Of a DNA stretch of 38,680 bases, positions 25,302 through 33,068 are shown piece by piece. How positions within the stretch are numbered: position 1 is the first letter of the stretch; every line of letters starts with the position of its first letter. Position numbers and translations under genes: made by a program. This DNA comes from an uncultured Anaeroplasmataceae bacterium (GTDB taxonomy: Bacteria; Bacillota_I; Bacilli_A; Acholeplasmatales; Anaeroplasmataceae), in the NCBI GenBank assembly GCA_934229535.1, contig CAKQDS010000018.1:1-38680 (forward strand), in the 5' to 3' direction. Under the pieces are notes generated by a model. It was not told the DNA's origin. It worked only from the letters and a program-made list of their open reading frames with translations, and searched no databases.

Positions 25302-25478
25302 TTAGAATTTTTTTATTCTTTTCGAATAGTCTGTTTTATCTTTTTCGGTTATTTTTCTTACCTTGCATGGTTTTCCTGCTGCAATAACGTTGGCTGGAAT
25401 ATCTTTAGTGACTATACTTCCTGCTCCTATTATTGTGTTATCATCAATTGTAACTCCCAGTAGTCCTTTTACATCACA
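25302..25478 (-). pseudogene. C-terminal remnant of a hexapeptide acetyltransferase (maltose O-acetyltransferase type)
   Basis: A 58-codon frame without a start reads GVTIDDNTIIGAGSIVTKDI, then PANVIAAGKPCKVRKITEKD, ending at TAA 25302. This is the last coil and C-terminal tail of left-handed beta-helix sugar acetyltransferases (LacA/Maa type). The preceding coils are missing and the fragment runs into the 3' end of the uracil-DNA glycosylase gene, overlapping it by 10 bases. The rest of the gene was evidently lost by deletion at this junction. Confidence 0.8.
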
Positions 25479-26182
25479 TTATTTAGTGCTGTTAAATACT
25501 TATTTAAAAATGATTCCCTATTTTTTGAATTATATTGCATAATATATCGAGGTTGTTCTAGTGGTATAATCATTCCAAAAAATTTATATTTTTTATTTAT
25601 TTCATTTAATACCGAAAAATTTTTCCCACTACCGATACAAAAACAAACCGAAGTATCAATACCAAAGCTTATAATTGTACGGATTGATTCAATAATAAAA
25701 TTTTGCAAATAATCTTGAAGAATTTTACTATCATAAAAATTACAATTTACTTCATTGCCTTTAGAGTTTGTTTTAACTATACCAAGTGGAAAAACAAAGT
25801 TTAAGAAAAATTTCGAATAAAAGGCCTTAGCTCCACCATATTTTTCTATAACATCGTATAAAAAATTCGAAGAGGATTTATTAACATAAAAATTTTCAAT
25901 TATAATTCCTGTTTCTTTTTGAAGGTGAAAAGCATCTTCAAAAGGAACACCAGTAACTGCAGTTCCACGACGAGCCGGTGAACTTCCCAAAATTAAATAT
26001 CTGATTTTATTATCATTATAATATTTTTCATAAAATGCATTTGTTATGCCTTGTACAATATCTTTAGAATCCCCAGCAAATGGATTAACAATTCTAAATC
26101 CATCCGGTAGATTTAATTGAATAGACGAAAGAGTTTTATTATATTGTAATACATTTTGGGCAAATGTTAATTCTTTATTCAT
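25469..26182 (-). CDS. SMUG2-like uracil-DNA glycosylase family protein (DUF4918)
   Basis: A 237-residue protein starting MNKELTFAQNVLQYNKTL. The first motif, LILGSSPARRGTAVTGVPF near residues 84-102, holds the conserved GxxPxRxGxxxTGxPF loop of this family. KYGGAKAFYSKFFLNFVFP near 114-132 follows, then NCNFYD and a C-terminal strand with IGSGKNF. The family is related to uracil-DNA glycosylases and is presumed to remove uracil or related damage. Length is close to normal. AAGGAGAA lies 5 bases before the ATG. The stop coincides with the junction to an acetyltransferase remnant, so the last few residues may have been altered by the deletion. Confidence 0.8.
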   Translation of the reverse strand: MNKELTFAQNVLQYNKTLSSIQLNLPDGFRIVNPFAGDSKDIVQGITNAFYEKYYNDNKIRYLILGSSPARRGTAVTGVPFEDAFHLQKETGIIIENFYVNKSSSNFLYDVIEKYGGAKAFYSKFFLNFVFPLGIVKTNSKGNEVNCNFYDSKILQDYLQNFIIESIRTIISFGIDTSVCFCIGSGKNFSVLNEINKKYKFFGMIIPLEQPRYIMQYNSKNRESFLNKYLTALNNVM

Positions 26183-26337
26183 TTGGTCTTCTCCTTGTCT
26201 TATATATCAATTTTTCCAGTTGCAGAATATAAATTCCCATTTTCGTTGAATGCAATCTAAAATTGGCAAAACCAAATTCAAAAAAGCAATAGTTTTATTT
26301 TATCAACTAAATTTAACACAAAAACGAGTTAATATTA

Positions 26338-27384
26338 TTATTTTAATCTAATATAATATGTTGACTTGCCAACGCCTTCTTTTTTTATTTCACATAAGTC
26401 ACATAATTCTTTTAAACTTCTTTCAATACTAGTCGATGATAATGAAGGTACAAGTTCTAGTATATCCCTCTTCGTAAATTTTCCTAGTTTAGAATTAACT
26501 GCCATTCTTACCACTTCAATACTTGTTTTCTTATCAGATACTAATTCTACTCTTTCTTCAAAATCATTATATGCGCTAATAATTGTACTTAACAAATATT
26601 TTATAAAAGGAGTAGCATCATCTTCATTTTTATGCCATCCAATTTGAGAATCATATAATGCATCATAATATAAATCTTTATTCTTAGCTATTTTAGCTTC
26701 AAGTGATATATATTTTCCTACATAATAACCAGAACGATATAAAAGTAATGTCGTTAGTAATCTAGACATTCTTCCATTCCCATCAATAAATGGGTGGATA
26801 CATAAAAAGTCATGAATGAATAATGGAATTAAAATAAGTGGATCTATTACTCCCTCACCAAGAGCTCGATTGTATTCATCACATAATTCTTCCATAGCAT
26901 TTGGTGTTTCAAATGGTGATAATGGGGTAAATAAAGTATATGATTCACCATTTTCATTAGTCGCACTGATATAGTTTTGGACATTCTTATATTTTCCACC
27001 ATAAGAAGTTGATGTATGAGATAACAATACTTTATGTAATTGAAGAATAAAATTAGGGGTAATAGGCATCGAATCAAAATTTTCATGTACAATGTTTAGC
27101 GCATCTCTATAACCTGCAATTTCTTCTTCAGCTCTATTTTTAGGAGTTGTTTTTTTAACCACTAATTGTTTTAATCTTGTATCAGTAGTTCTAATGCCCT
27201 CAATTTCATTAGATGATTCCGTACTTTGTATTTTTGCAATAACTATTAATTTTTCTAATTCTTTCGGATTTTGTTTTAAAAAAAACTGTTGCTTACCTTT
27301 TTCTTCATGGATTTGTGTTAAATAATTAATTATCTTAATATCCCAAGTTTTATTTTTCAAGTTTGAGTAGTTAAATTTCTTCAT
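26338..27384 (-). CDS. Fic-domain protein with C-terminal winged helix
   Basis: A 348-residue Fic protein, which transfers AMP or a similar group to hydroxyl side chains of target proteins. The N-terminal inhibitory helix holds SSNEIEG (58-64), fitting the (S/T)xxxE(G/N) motif that blocks ATP until relieved. The catalytic HPFIDGNGRMSR (197-208) has all consensus residues. The flap region, YGGKYKNVQNYISA, lies near 128-141. The C-terminal part (about 275-348) looks like a winged helix (KRDILELVPSLSSTSIERSLKELCDL), suggesting DNA binding. AGGATGGTGAG precedes the ATG. The upstream region carries an array of repeated operator-like sites, so autoregulation is likely. Confidence 0.92.
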   Translation of the reverse strand: MKKFNYSNLKNKTWDIKIINYLTQIHEEKGKQQFFLKQNPKELEKLIVIAKIQSTESSNEIEGIRTTDTRLKQLVVKKTTPKNRAEEEIAGYRDALNIVHENFDSMPITPNFILQLHKVLLSHTSTSYGGKYKNVQNYISATNENGESYTLFTPLSPFETPNAMEELCDEYNRALGEGVIDPLILIPLFIHDFLCIHPFIDGNGRMSRLLTTLLLYRSGYYVGKYISLEAKIAKNKDLYYDALYDSQIGWHKNEDDATPFIKYLLSTIISAYNDFEERVELVSDKKTSIEVVRMAVNSKLGKFTKRDILELVPSLSSTSIERSLKELCDLCEIKKEGVGKSTYYIRLK

Positions 27385-27414
27385 TTTCTCACCATCCTTA
27401 TTGCTTACGCACCA

Positions 27415-27444
27415 ATTATATCATTTATGAGGAGAATAAATCAA
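27415..27444 (-). promoter_or_regulatory. Promoter of the fic gene
   Basis: TTGATT (27444-27439), an 18-base spacer and perfect TATAAT (27420-27415), about 30 bases before the Fic start codon. One copy of the operator-like repeat (27427-27441) sits between the boxes. Confidence 0.65.
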
Positions 27445-27555
27445 TTGTTTGTGTTTATTTCCTCGTAATTTATTATATAGATTCTCTCATTTTTACATTC
27501 TTTTTCGTAAAATTTCGTATTAAATGAGAGAATAAATAAAATCTTTTCTCCTCAT
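27427..27555. repeat. Array of five operator-like repeats upstream of fic
   Basis: Motif ATGAG(G/A)AGAATAAA. Plus-orientation copies are ATGAGGAGAATAAAT (27427-27441) and ATGAGAGAATAAAT (27524-27537). Minus-orientation copies are ACGAGGAAATAAA (27465-27453), ATGAGAGAAT (27490-27481) and ATGAGGAGAA (27555-27546). They form inverted pairs around AT-rich spacers. They probably bind the winged helix of the Fic protein or another repressor. Confidence 0.6.
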
Positions 27556-27564
27556 CAAAACACT

Positions 27565-27608
27565 TTTCACACCAAAAATATCCTTTTTGGTGTGAAAGTT
27601 GTTTTTTA
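27565..27608 (+). terminator. Perfect 14-bp hairpin with T-run
   Basis: Arms TTTCACACCAAAAA (27565-27578) and TTTTTGGTGTGAAA (27584-27597), 5-base loop, followed by GTTGTTTTTT. It reads as an intrinsic terminator for plus-strand transcription, although no plus-strand gene is seen just upstream. It may insulate the fic promoter region. Confidence 0.6.
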
Positions 27609-27674
27609 GGCTTATTTTACTTAACTTTATTAAGATTCTTAAAAATAAGCAAATGGCACCAAAAAGACGCCATA

Positions 27675-27702
27675 AAAATAAAAAACGGCTTAATTGCCGT
27701 GC
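27675..27702 (-). terminator. Intrinsic terminator of the tRNA gene
   Basis: On the minus strand CGGC-AATTAA-GCCG followed by TTTTTT, starting about 12 bases after the encoded CCA of the tRNA. Confidence 0.8.
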
Positions 27703-27712
27703 TTTTTTCCTA

Positions 27713-27787
27713 TGGTGCCCAAACCCGGAATTGAACCAGGATTAAAGCCTTACCATGGCCTCGTAATAACCTTTATACTATTTGGGC
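27713..27787 (-). tRNA. tRNA-Thr (anticodon GGT), CCA encoded
   Basis: The minus strand folds as a cloverleaf. The acceptor is GCCCAAA/TTTGGGC with discriminator A and encoded CCA. The D arm GTA...TAC contains GG in the loop. The anticodon stem is AGGCC/GGCTT with loop ATGGTAA, giving anticodon GGT. The T arm is CCTGG-TTCAATT-CCGGG. All expected positions (T33, TTC in the T loop) are present. The D stem has only three good pairs. It stands alone in an accessory region, with its own terminator, rather than in a tRNA cluster. Confidence 0.88.
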
Positions 27788-27846
27788 TTTTACACAATTA
27801 AGATTATATCATTAATGTGTTAAAAAATCAATTAATAAATATGTAT

Positions 27847-28119
27847 CTATAATTGTGTGTTAAATTTAAAAATTAATTGTATTATTTTTAAGTTACTTTT
27901 ATAAAAATGGAAATCGCAACAATCACCATCATAGCCTAATGCTTTGGTTCTTTTAAAACCAATTTTTTTAAGATTACCATATGTTGCATTATCTACATCA
28001 CAAAATAAGCGACATAGTTCTTTACAATCATTTTCAACACATGCATTATGTCATAAACAATTAGTAATAGTTACATCAAACGAATCATAACATGAAGAAT
28101 AGAAAACCATAAAATTCAT
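27847..28119 (-). CDS. ATC-hydrolase-like C-terminal domain with an in-frame TGA
   Basis: A 91-codon frame from ATG 28119 to TAG 27847 is interrupted only by TGA at 28051-28053 (codon 23). Read as Trp it gives FDVTITNCLWHNACVENDCK, then ELCRLFCDVDNATYGNLKKI and GFKRTKALGYDGDCCDFHFY. This resembles the C-terminal part of the L-2-amino-thiazoline-4-carboxylate hydrolase family. I recall that family with an aromatic residue (Trp or Tyr) directly after the conserved CL/CR pair and a C-C-D-F ending. The N-terminal half is missing and no strong ribosome binding site is seen. It could be a decayed gene or a second example of TGA used for Trp. Confidence 0.5.
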
Positions 28120-28258
28120 ATACTAAAGCCCTTACGATTAGGCTTTATAGATTAAAATTTATTCTATACTTTAAACAATAATTTCTTATTATTTGAAATA
28201 TACATAAAATTAACTTACAACCTCTACATAAATCTCCCACCAATTATATATATTGTTT

Positions 28259-28882
28259 TCAGTTCATTTTATAATAATTCATATAAATTCCATTTCGAGA
28301 AGAGTCAGCACTTTCAATAAATAGCTTGAATTTATATTCATCAGAATTAGTATCAAATTCATAGCGAATTTCAAAAATCCAAACCGAATCTTTTATAAAA
28401 TAACCATTATTCAAAGTGTTATTCCTTACATAATAGAACTTATACAATTTACTCGGATTATTATCAAAATAGTCGGACAAATCATTCTTTGGCTCTATGA
28501 TATACCAATTTTCGTTTGTATCCATACTGAACTTTTCAATTTTTGGTTTGCCAAACATCCCATTATAATTTGTTTTTAAATACGAAAAATAGGTTTCTGC
28601 ATTCGTCATAAATGTATCTTCATTCGGGCAAACTTGTGAAAACGAGTATCCACTGTTAAACCATGTATCACTTGATTGCATATCACCTGATAATCCTATC
28701 GGTGCAATCAAACCAACAAGGCCCTTTGTATATAGTTCTTCTTCTGTAAACCATTTGGTTGTATCGTGAACAGAATTTTTGTTTTCACTATCAACATCTT
28801 TATTTCCACACGCAACTAAATTGACACAAGTAATCGCTAAAAGTACTGTATAAACAATAATTGACAATTTATTTCTTAACAT
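28259..28882 (-). CDS. Lipoprotein of unknown function
   Basis: From ATG at 28882, with GGAGGT 10 bases upstream, this gives 207 residues; the longer ORF start at 28909 lies before the ribosome binding site. The N-terminus is a lipoprotein signal (MLRNKLSIIVYTVLLAITCV) with lipobox NLVAC. The mature protein has no repeats or catalytic motif I can name; aromatic/acidic segments such as WYIIEPKNDLSDYFDNNPSK suggest a globular extracellular domain. Stop is TGA. It is a single gene with no evident partner. Confidence 0.7.
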   Translation of the reverse strand: MLRNKLSIIVYTVLLAITCVNLVACGNKDVDSENKNSVHDTTKWFTEEELYTKGLVGLIAPIGLSGDMQSSDTWFNSGYSFSQVCPNEDTFMTNAETYFSYLKTNYNGMFGKPKIEKFSMDTNENWYIIEPKNDLSDYFDNNPSKLYKFYYVRNNTLNNGYFIKDSVWIFEIRYEFDTNSDEYKFKLFIESADSSRNGIYMNYYKMN

Positions 28883-29125
28883 ATTCTTTCGACCTCCATT
28901 TATTAACATTTTTATGCAATAGCTTTTAGATACTCATTTATCTTTTTTAACTATTGCTATCAAAGCGTAAGCTTTACAAATAAAGTATTAATCTACATTG
29001 AAAATTTTAGCACCTTTTCGAGAAAATTACAATCAGATTGTAGAATTACGTTGAAAATGTTGTTAATGTCAACAATAAAAGAAATCTTTTGGGTATGCAT
29101 ACAATTATTTAATTGACATTTACAA

Positions 29126-29182
29126 CAAATGCTTTGACTTAGATTTAATCAATTTATTATAGCCTATCCCTTTAATTATTTA
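29126..29182 (+). repeat. Dispersed repeat, copy A (left arm missing)
   Basis: CAAATGCTTTGACTTAGATT followed by (A/G)TCAA.TTATTATAGC and CCCTTTAATTATTT. About 57 bases matching 33401-33456 with about five differences, in the same orientation. Copy A lacks the GGGAATAAGCT arm that precedes copy B. Confidence 0.75.
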
Positions 29183-29301
29183 TTAAATAGTTTTTTGTAA
29201 TAGATAATTATCATATTTACTTAACAGTCAAAATTAATAAACACTTAACTAAATTTATTTCTTCTATTTTTCTAAATACAAAAAGGCGAATAAATTATTA
29301 T

Positions 29302-29329
29302 TTTACATCAACAAATTTCGTGGTATAAT
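29302..29329 (+). promoter_or_regulatory. Promoter of the GIY-YIG gene
   Basis: TTTACA (29302-29307), a 16-base spacer and TATAAT (29324-29329) preceded by TGG; about 80 bases before the start codon. Confidence 0.65.
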
Positions 29330-29407
29330 TTATATAGTCAATATATTTATGTATTTTATTATTAATACAATATAGAATTAATGAATAATACAATGGAGGT
29401 CAATACA

Positions 29408-30286
29408 ATGGCTAAATCAATAAATCTCTTCTTAATTGACGATGAACCAACAGGCAGAATAAAATGCACACTTCAAAATTGGACCGGAGTAGCTTATAAA
29501 ATACCAAGAAATTTATTAGGAGAATGCTATAAATCTGGTGGAAACATAACAACTCATCTTAAACAATCTGGTATTTATTTCTTATTAGGTGAAAATGATA
29601 ATGGTATTCCTTCAATTTATGTAGGTCAAGCAGTAATTAGAAAAAATGGAGAAGGAATATTAGGACGTCTCAGCGAACATAAAAAAAGTACAACTGAAAA
29701 ATATCGTGATTACTGGAATGAAGCAATTTGCTTTACTACAACTAATGACACATTTGGTCCAACAGAAATAAGTTATCTTGAAAACAAATTTAAGAATTTA
29801 GCAGAGAATGCTAAAAGATATGAAGTTTTAAATAGCAATGAGCCAAATATTGGTAACGTAACTGAAGAAAAAAAGAGTGAGCTTGAGGAATTCCTTGAGT
29901 ATGCAAAGATTATTGTAGGTGTATTAGGTCATAAAGTTTTCGAACCTCTAATTTCAAAAAAACAACAAGAAAAAGATATTGACATTAAATTCAACGAAAA
30001 TATTAAATTTACATTTACTGGTCCTTATAAAGCATATGCAGAATTGACAAATGAAGGTTTCGTGCTACTTAAAGGAAGTGAAATTAGAAATGGCGTTTTA
30101 AAAAGTGCTTCTAGTTCTACAATAAAAGAAAGAAAAATTCATGAAAAAGATATAAACAATAATATAACAGTTTGTGATATTTTATTTCACAGTCCTTCTG
30201 CTGCCTCTGCATTTGTTGCAGGACGTTCATCAAGTGGTAACGTTGACTGGAAAACAATAGATGGTAAATCTCCTAAAGATTTTTAA
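29408..30286 (+). CDS. GIY-YIG nuclease-domain protein with C-terminal DUF4357
   Basis: From ATG at 29408 (GGAGGT 9 bases upstream) this gives 292 residues. A GIY-YIG core lies near residues 45-125: SGIYFLLGENDN, then SIYVGQAV and the Arg helix GILGRLSEHKK. The Glu of the metal site is probably in GPTEISYLENKF. The C-terminal segment (about 200-285: AYAELTNEGFVLLKGSEIRN, then SPSAASAFVAGRSSSGNVDW) matches DUF4357, a DNA-associated domain common at the end of restriction and GIY-YIG proteins. Presumably it nicks or cleaves DNA. No methylase or helicase partner adjoins it, and the gene lies between two copies of a 57-base repeat. Confidence 0.85.
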   Translation: MAKSINLFLIDDEPTGRIKCTLQNWTGVAYKIPRNLLGECYKSGGNITTHLKQSGIYFLLGENDNGIPSIYVGQAVIRKNGEGILGRLSEHKKSTTEKYRDYWNEAICFTTTNDTFGPTEISYLENKFKNLAENAKRYEVLNSNEPNIGNVTEEKKSELEEFLEYAKIIVGVLGHKVFEPLISKKQQEKDIDIKFNENIKFTFTGPYKAYAELTNEGFVLLKGSEIRNGVLKSASSSTIKERKIHEKDINNNITVCDILFHSPSAASAFVAGRSSSGNVDWKTIDGKSPKDF

Positions 30287-30593
30287 TTATCTTTCTAAAG
30301 TGCTAAGTTGTATTTTTTTAGTTGCAATAATTGAAACGATTTCAGCACATTTTTTCTAAATAGTCTGGCCCAATATACTCTTAGCCGAATAAACGAACAT
30401 CAGCAGATGAGTTTACGTGTTACAAGTACGAATAAGCTGTTTAAAGCATACCGCCAGTTCCACAAGAAAAAGAGCCTCATAAAAGTGCCGTTTGACATTT
30501 CTACAATGCTTTGAAACTTGGTGGTGGAAAGGATAAAGTTTCTTTTTTGCAAAGAAAAAAAGTCACACAATTTATATCAAATCTATGCTTTTC
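30287..30593. other. Non-coding stretch after the GIY-YIG gene
   Basis: Contains a possible plus-strand terminator (GTGCTAA at about 30299 pairing with TTCAGCAC, then ATTTTTTC). The remainder has no convincing gene. GC content rises toward the right. Probably degraded DNA. Confidence 0.4.
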
Positions 30594-30845
30594 TTATGTG
30601 TAGAAACACAACATTTGATACAATTTCGTACCGCTATTAACAAATGAAAAGCCATCCACAATGGATTGCTCATATTCTTTATCTGTTTTGCAATATAAGA
30701 ATGGACTTGCTTGTCCTTTTTTTCTATATTTTTCAGGTATTCTTTTACCTTTAAAAATCTTTTGTACTGCTGGTTCTGCAAGTTCACTAGTAAATTCCGC
30801 TCTGCCATTTCTACCATCACAATAGTGCCACTCTTTTATAAACAT
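30594..30845 (-). CDS. 83-residue protein or gene fragment, unknown
   Basis: Of two overlapping minus-strand frames this is the more protein-like (MFIKEWHYCDGRNGRAEFTS, then PAVQKIFKGKRIPEKYRKKG and PFLYCKTDKEYEQSIVDGF). It is basic, with no membrane span. The ribosome binding site is poor. I do not recognise a family; it may be a remnant of a larger mobile-element gene, given the transposase remnants next to it. Confidence 0.3.
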   Translation of the reverse strand: MFIKEWHYCDGRNGRAEFTSELAEPAVQKIFKGKRIPEKYRKKGQASPFLYCKTDKEYEQSIVDGFSFVNSGTKLYQMLCFYT

Positions 30846-30873
30846 AATATTTTCTCAATTGATTACTTTGAGG

Positions 30874-31005
30874 GACAAAGTCAAATTCGAGAATCTGCTT
30901 CGTGTTTTGACCTCTTTGACTTTGCTTTCGCCGTATTATGAAAATTCGATCAATAAGAGAATCGTAAAACGCCATAAGCTATATCATGACGAATCGATGA
31001 TTTAG
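30874..31005 (+). pseudogene. C-terminal remnant of a DDE transposase
   Basis: The frame reads DKVKFENLLRVLTSLTLLSP, then YYENSINKRIVKRHKLYH, ending at TAG 31003. The VKFENLLRVL / YYEN pattern resembles the end of IS1634/IS4-type transposases. The upstream part is missing. GC content rises sharply here, marking the left edge of an acquired segment. Confidence 0.45.
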
Positions 31006-31121
31006 GTAAACAAATCGGATTCCGAGGTAGAAATGACCTTTCAGGGGCTGAAAAGTCCCTTTTTCTTTGGCTTTCGCTTCCATTCCCCAACGATTTTTGG
31101 TATAATTGTTATGTACACGAT

Positions 31122-31349
31122 ATGTATAGGAAAAACGCCATTGGAAACTACACCGTTCCGCCAGAGATTCTGGCCCTGAAGCCGAAAGGACCGATCGTCA
31201 AGAAGATCAAATCCGGCTATTACGTCTATTCCCATTCGCAATACAAGGACGAGAAGACGGGAGATTGGACCTTATCGAATGTAAATCAGGAAAATCGTTT
31301 ACATTGGAAAACGCCAAGTCTTTTCCTAGTTGAAGAATGCTTCCTTTGA
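31122..31349 (+). pseudogene. N-terminal remnant of an IS1634/IS4-like transposase
   Basis: The frame begins MYRKNAIGNYTVPPEILALK, then PKGPIVKKIKSGYYVYSHSQ and YKDEKTGDW, which resembles the start of IS1634/IS4-like transposases. Homology ends after about 55 residues and the frame continues into unrelated sequence. A TATAAT at 31101-31106 just before the ATG is probably the old transposase promoter. Together with the C-terminal remnant at 30874-31005 it shows repeated insertion and loss. Confidence 0.55.
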
Positions 31350-31366
31350 GCTAAAAGGTCAGTGTA

Positions 31367-31618
31367 TTGCCTGTACTAGTGATGCTCCATACCGGATTTC
31401 TTCAGATGTTTAGTTTTTCCTATCCGCTGCCTGTAATTCACGGAAATACTGAAAATAGTATTTTTGTGAATTTGGATGGTCTGATGGATGGTTTTCCCGT
31501 GTTCTTCTGTTCTTTCCTGTTTTTTTTGTTTGTGGGTACGATGATTTTTCTTCGGTATCTTATGATAAGAAAGAACGAAAATGAATCAAATCTTTATCAG
31601 TCATCATTGAAGAGATAG
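31367..31618 (+). CDS. Small membrane-anchor ORF or truncated gene end, unknown
   Basis: An 83-codon frame with TTG start and no good ribosome binding site. It has one strong membrane helix (PVFFCSFLFFLFVGTMIFLR) followed by a basic tail ending LYQSSLKR. It precedes the pectinesterase gene by 22 bases. It could be the surviving C-terminus of a transporter or sensor from the same acquired segment. Confidence 0.3.
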   Translation: MPVLVMLHTGFLQMFSFSYPLPVIHGNTENSIFVNLDGLMDGFPVFFCSFLFFLFVGTMIFLRYLMIRKNENESNLYQSSLKR

Positions 31619-31640
31619 ATCTGATAAAAAAGGAGTTTAT

Positions 31641-33068
31641 ATGAAAACAATAAGTACTTATCCTATGAATCATTCAAGTGACATCTGTATCGATGTCACT
31701 CTGATGATTGAGTTCGATACAAAGCCAGTTCTAAATCGGAATGGTTTCATCAGGATCTATGATTATGATACGAACGAGCTTGTGGATGAATTGGATTTGA
31801 GTATTCCTTTTGGGCCTACGGCTCCAAGAAAAAATCCGGAGGCTAAATATACTACCTCCTACCGATATAAGAGCGAAAACATCACGAATAAGAATACGAA
31901 GGCTGGGAGTCTATCCATGGAATACAGGAGTTCTCCGGATCCTTATCAGCTAACGATCATCGGTGGTTTTAAGGAAGGGTTCCATTTCTATCCTGTCATC
32001 ATCAAAGATGATAGAGCGATGATCCAGCTTCACCATAATCTTTTAGAATACGGACATAAATATTATGTCTTGATCGATAAAGCGGTATTCGATGGTTTTG
32101 ATGGAATCAGTCATAAAGACGAGTTCTGCTTCTCCACGAAGAAAGAAAGACCTATCGGAAACAGGTTCGTTGTCGATAAGAATCACGGAGATTTCTATAC
32201 GGTTCAGGGCGCAATCGACAATATTCCCGATTTTTCAGATGGGAAATACTTCGTCGATATCAAAAACGGTGAATATGAGGAATTGGTCTATTTCAGGAAC
32301 AAAAGCAATATCATCATCACCGGAGAAAGCAAGGACGGTGTCTTGATTCATTATGCCAACAATGAGGTATTCAATCCCCATCCGGAATATGTGAAGACGA
32401 ATGAAAAGGTAGGGACCTTCCCGTCAAGAAGAGCTGCGTTTTTTATGGACAACTGTCATGGTATCGTGATGAGAAATCTGACCGTGAAGACGGATCTGCA
32501 TGGTCAGGCTGAGGGTCTTCTTGTCAACGGATACGATAACTGTTTTGAGAATATCCATATCATAGGTAGCGGGGATGCGCTTCAGACCAATGGTCCTGCC
32601 TATTACAAAAACTGCATCATCGATGGAGAAGGGGATACAATTCTAGGTAGAGGCCCGGCTTTCTTCGAGAATACGACACTGAATAGCCAGGGTGCTTTCA
32701 TGTGGATCAGAAACGGCAAAGAGAACCACGGGAATGTCTTCGTCAACTGCATGTTCAACGGATTGGATGATGATGCTACAATCGTAAGACTTCCCGACAA
32801 TAACGGAATCAGTTATCCGGACAGCGAATGCGTATTGATCAACTGCACTCTAAACCATGTTCCTGATATCGGATATGGGCCTATTGAGGGTGACTCTAAA
32901 AAGGCAAGATTATGGGAATATGGTAGCAAGGATATTCATGGGAATGAAATTGATGTCAGACATCGAAACACTGTAGCTAGGATATTGAGAGATGATGATA
33001 GGGATATCATCGAAAAATACATGGATTATCATTATGTTCTAGGCGATGATTTCAAGATGTCTCTTTGA
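31641..33068 (+). CDS. Pectinesterase (CE8 family), cytoplasmic type
   Basis: A 475-residue carbohydrate esterase family 8 protein that removes methyl groups from pectin, here probably from imported oligogalacturonides because no signal peptide is present. An Ig-like/SbsA-like N-terminal domain spans about 1-170. The beta-helix follows, with HGDFYTVQGAIDNIP near 185, GQAEGLLVNGYDNCFEN near 293, GDALQTNGPAYYKNC, the catalytic region IDGEGDTILGRGPAFFEN and AFMWIRNGKENHGNVFVNC. Asp residues in GDA and GDT match the family's catalytic pair. AAAGGAG lies 7 bases before the ATG. GC content and codon use (GAC, ATC, CGG) differ strongly from the neighbours, and stop is TGA: a recent acquisition. Confidence 0.9.
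   Translation: MKTISTYPMNHSSDICIDVTLMIEFDTKPVLNRNGFIRIYDYDTNELVDELDLSIPFGPTAPRKNPEAKYTTSYRYKSENITNKNTKAGSLSMEYRSSPDPYQLTIIGGFKEGFHFYPVIIKDDRAMIQLHHNLLEYGHKYYVLIDKAVFDGFDGISHKDEFCFSTKKERPIGNRFVVDKNHGDFYTVQGAIDNIPDFSDGKYFVDIKNGEYEELVYFRNKSNIIITGESKDGVLIHYANNEVFNPHPEYVKTNEKVGTFPSRRAAFFMDNCHGIVMRNLTVKTDLHGQAEGLLVNGYDNCFENIHIIGSGDALQTNGPAYYKNCIIDGEGDTILGRGPAFFENTTLNSQGAFMWIRNGKENHGNVFVNCMFNGLDDDATIVRLPDNNGISYPDSECVLINCTLNHVPDIGYGPIEGDSKKARLWEYGSKDIHGNEIDVRHRNTVARILRDDDRDIIEKYMDYHYVLGDDFKMSL

Larger units (their letters stand above)
28883..29407. other. Non-coding stretch between lipoprotein and GIY-YIG genes
   Basis: No gene is supported. It contains an inverted pair AATGTCAA (29065) / TTGACATT (29113), a truncated copy of the repeat also found near 33401 (29126-29182) and the promoter for the GIY-YIG gene (29302-29329). 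Confidence 0.6.

Noticed and set aside
27524..27597. The repeats and hairpins upstream of fic could be a small CRISPR array.
   Set aside because: Repeats are short, occur in both orientations and have irregular spacing. No Cas genes are present.
28123..28150. AGCC...GGCT hairpin upstream of the TGA-containing ATC-hydrolase-like ORF as a terminator or recoding signal.
   Set aside because: Short stem without a T-run and upstream of the ORF, not after the TGA; insufficient evidence.
30572..30820. Alternative 82-codon minus-strand frame overlapping 30594-30845.
   Set aside because: Composition is less protein-like and it is out of frame with the better candidate.
31041..31241. Minus-strand 66-codon frame over the transposase N-terminus.
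   Set aside because: Antisense to a recognisable transposase fragment.
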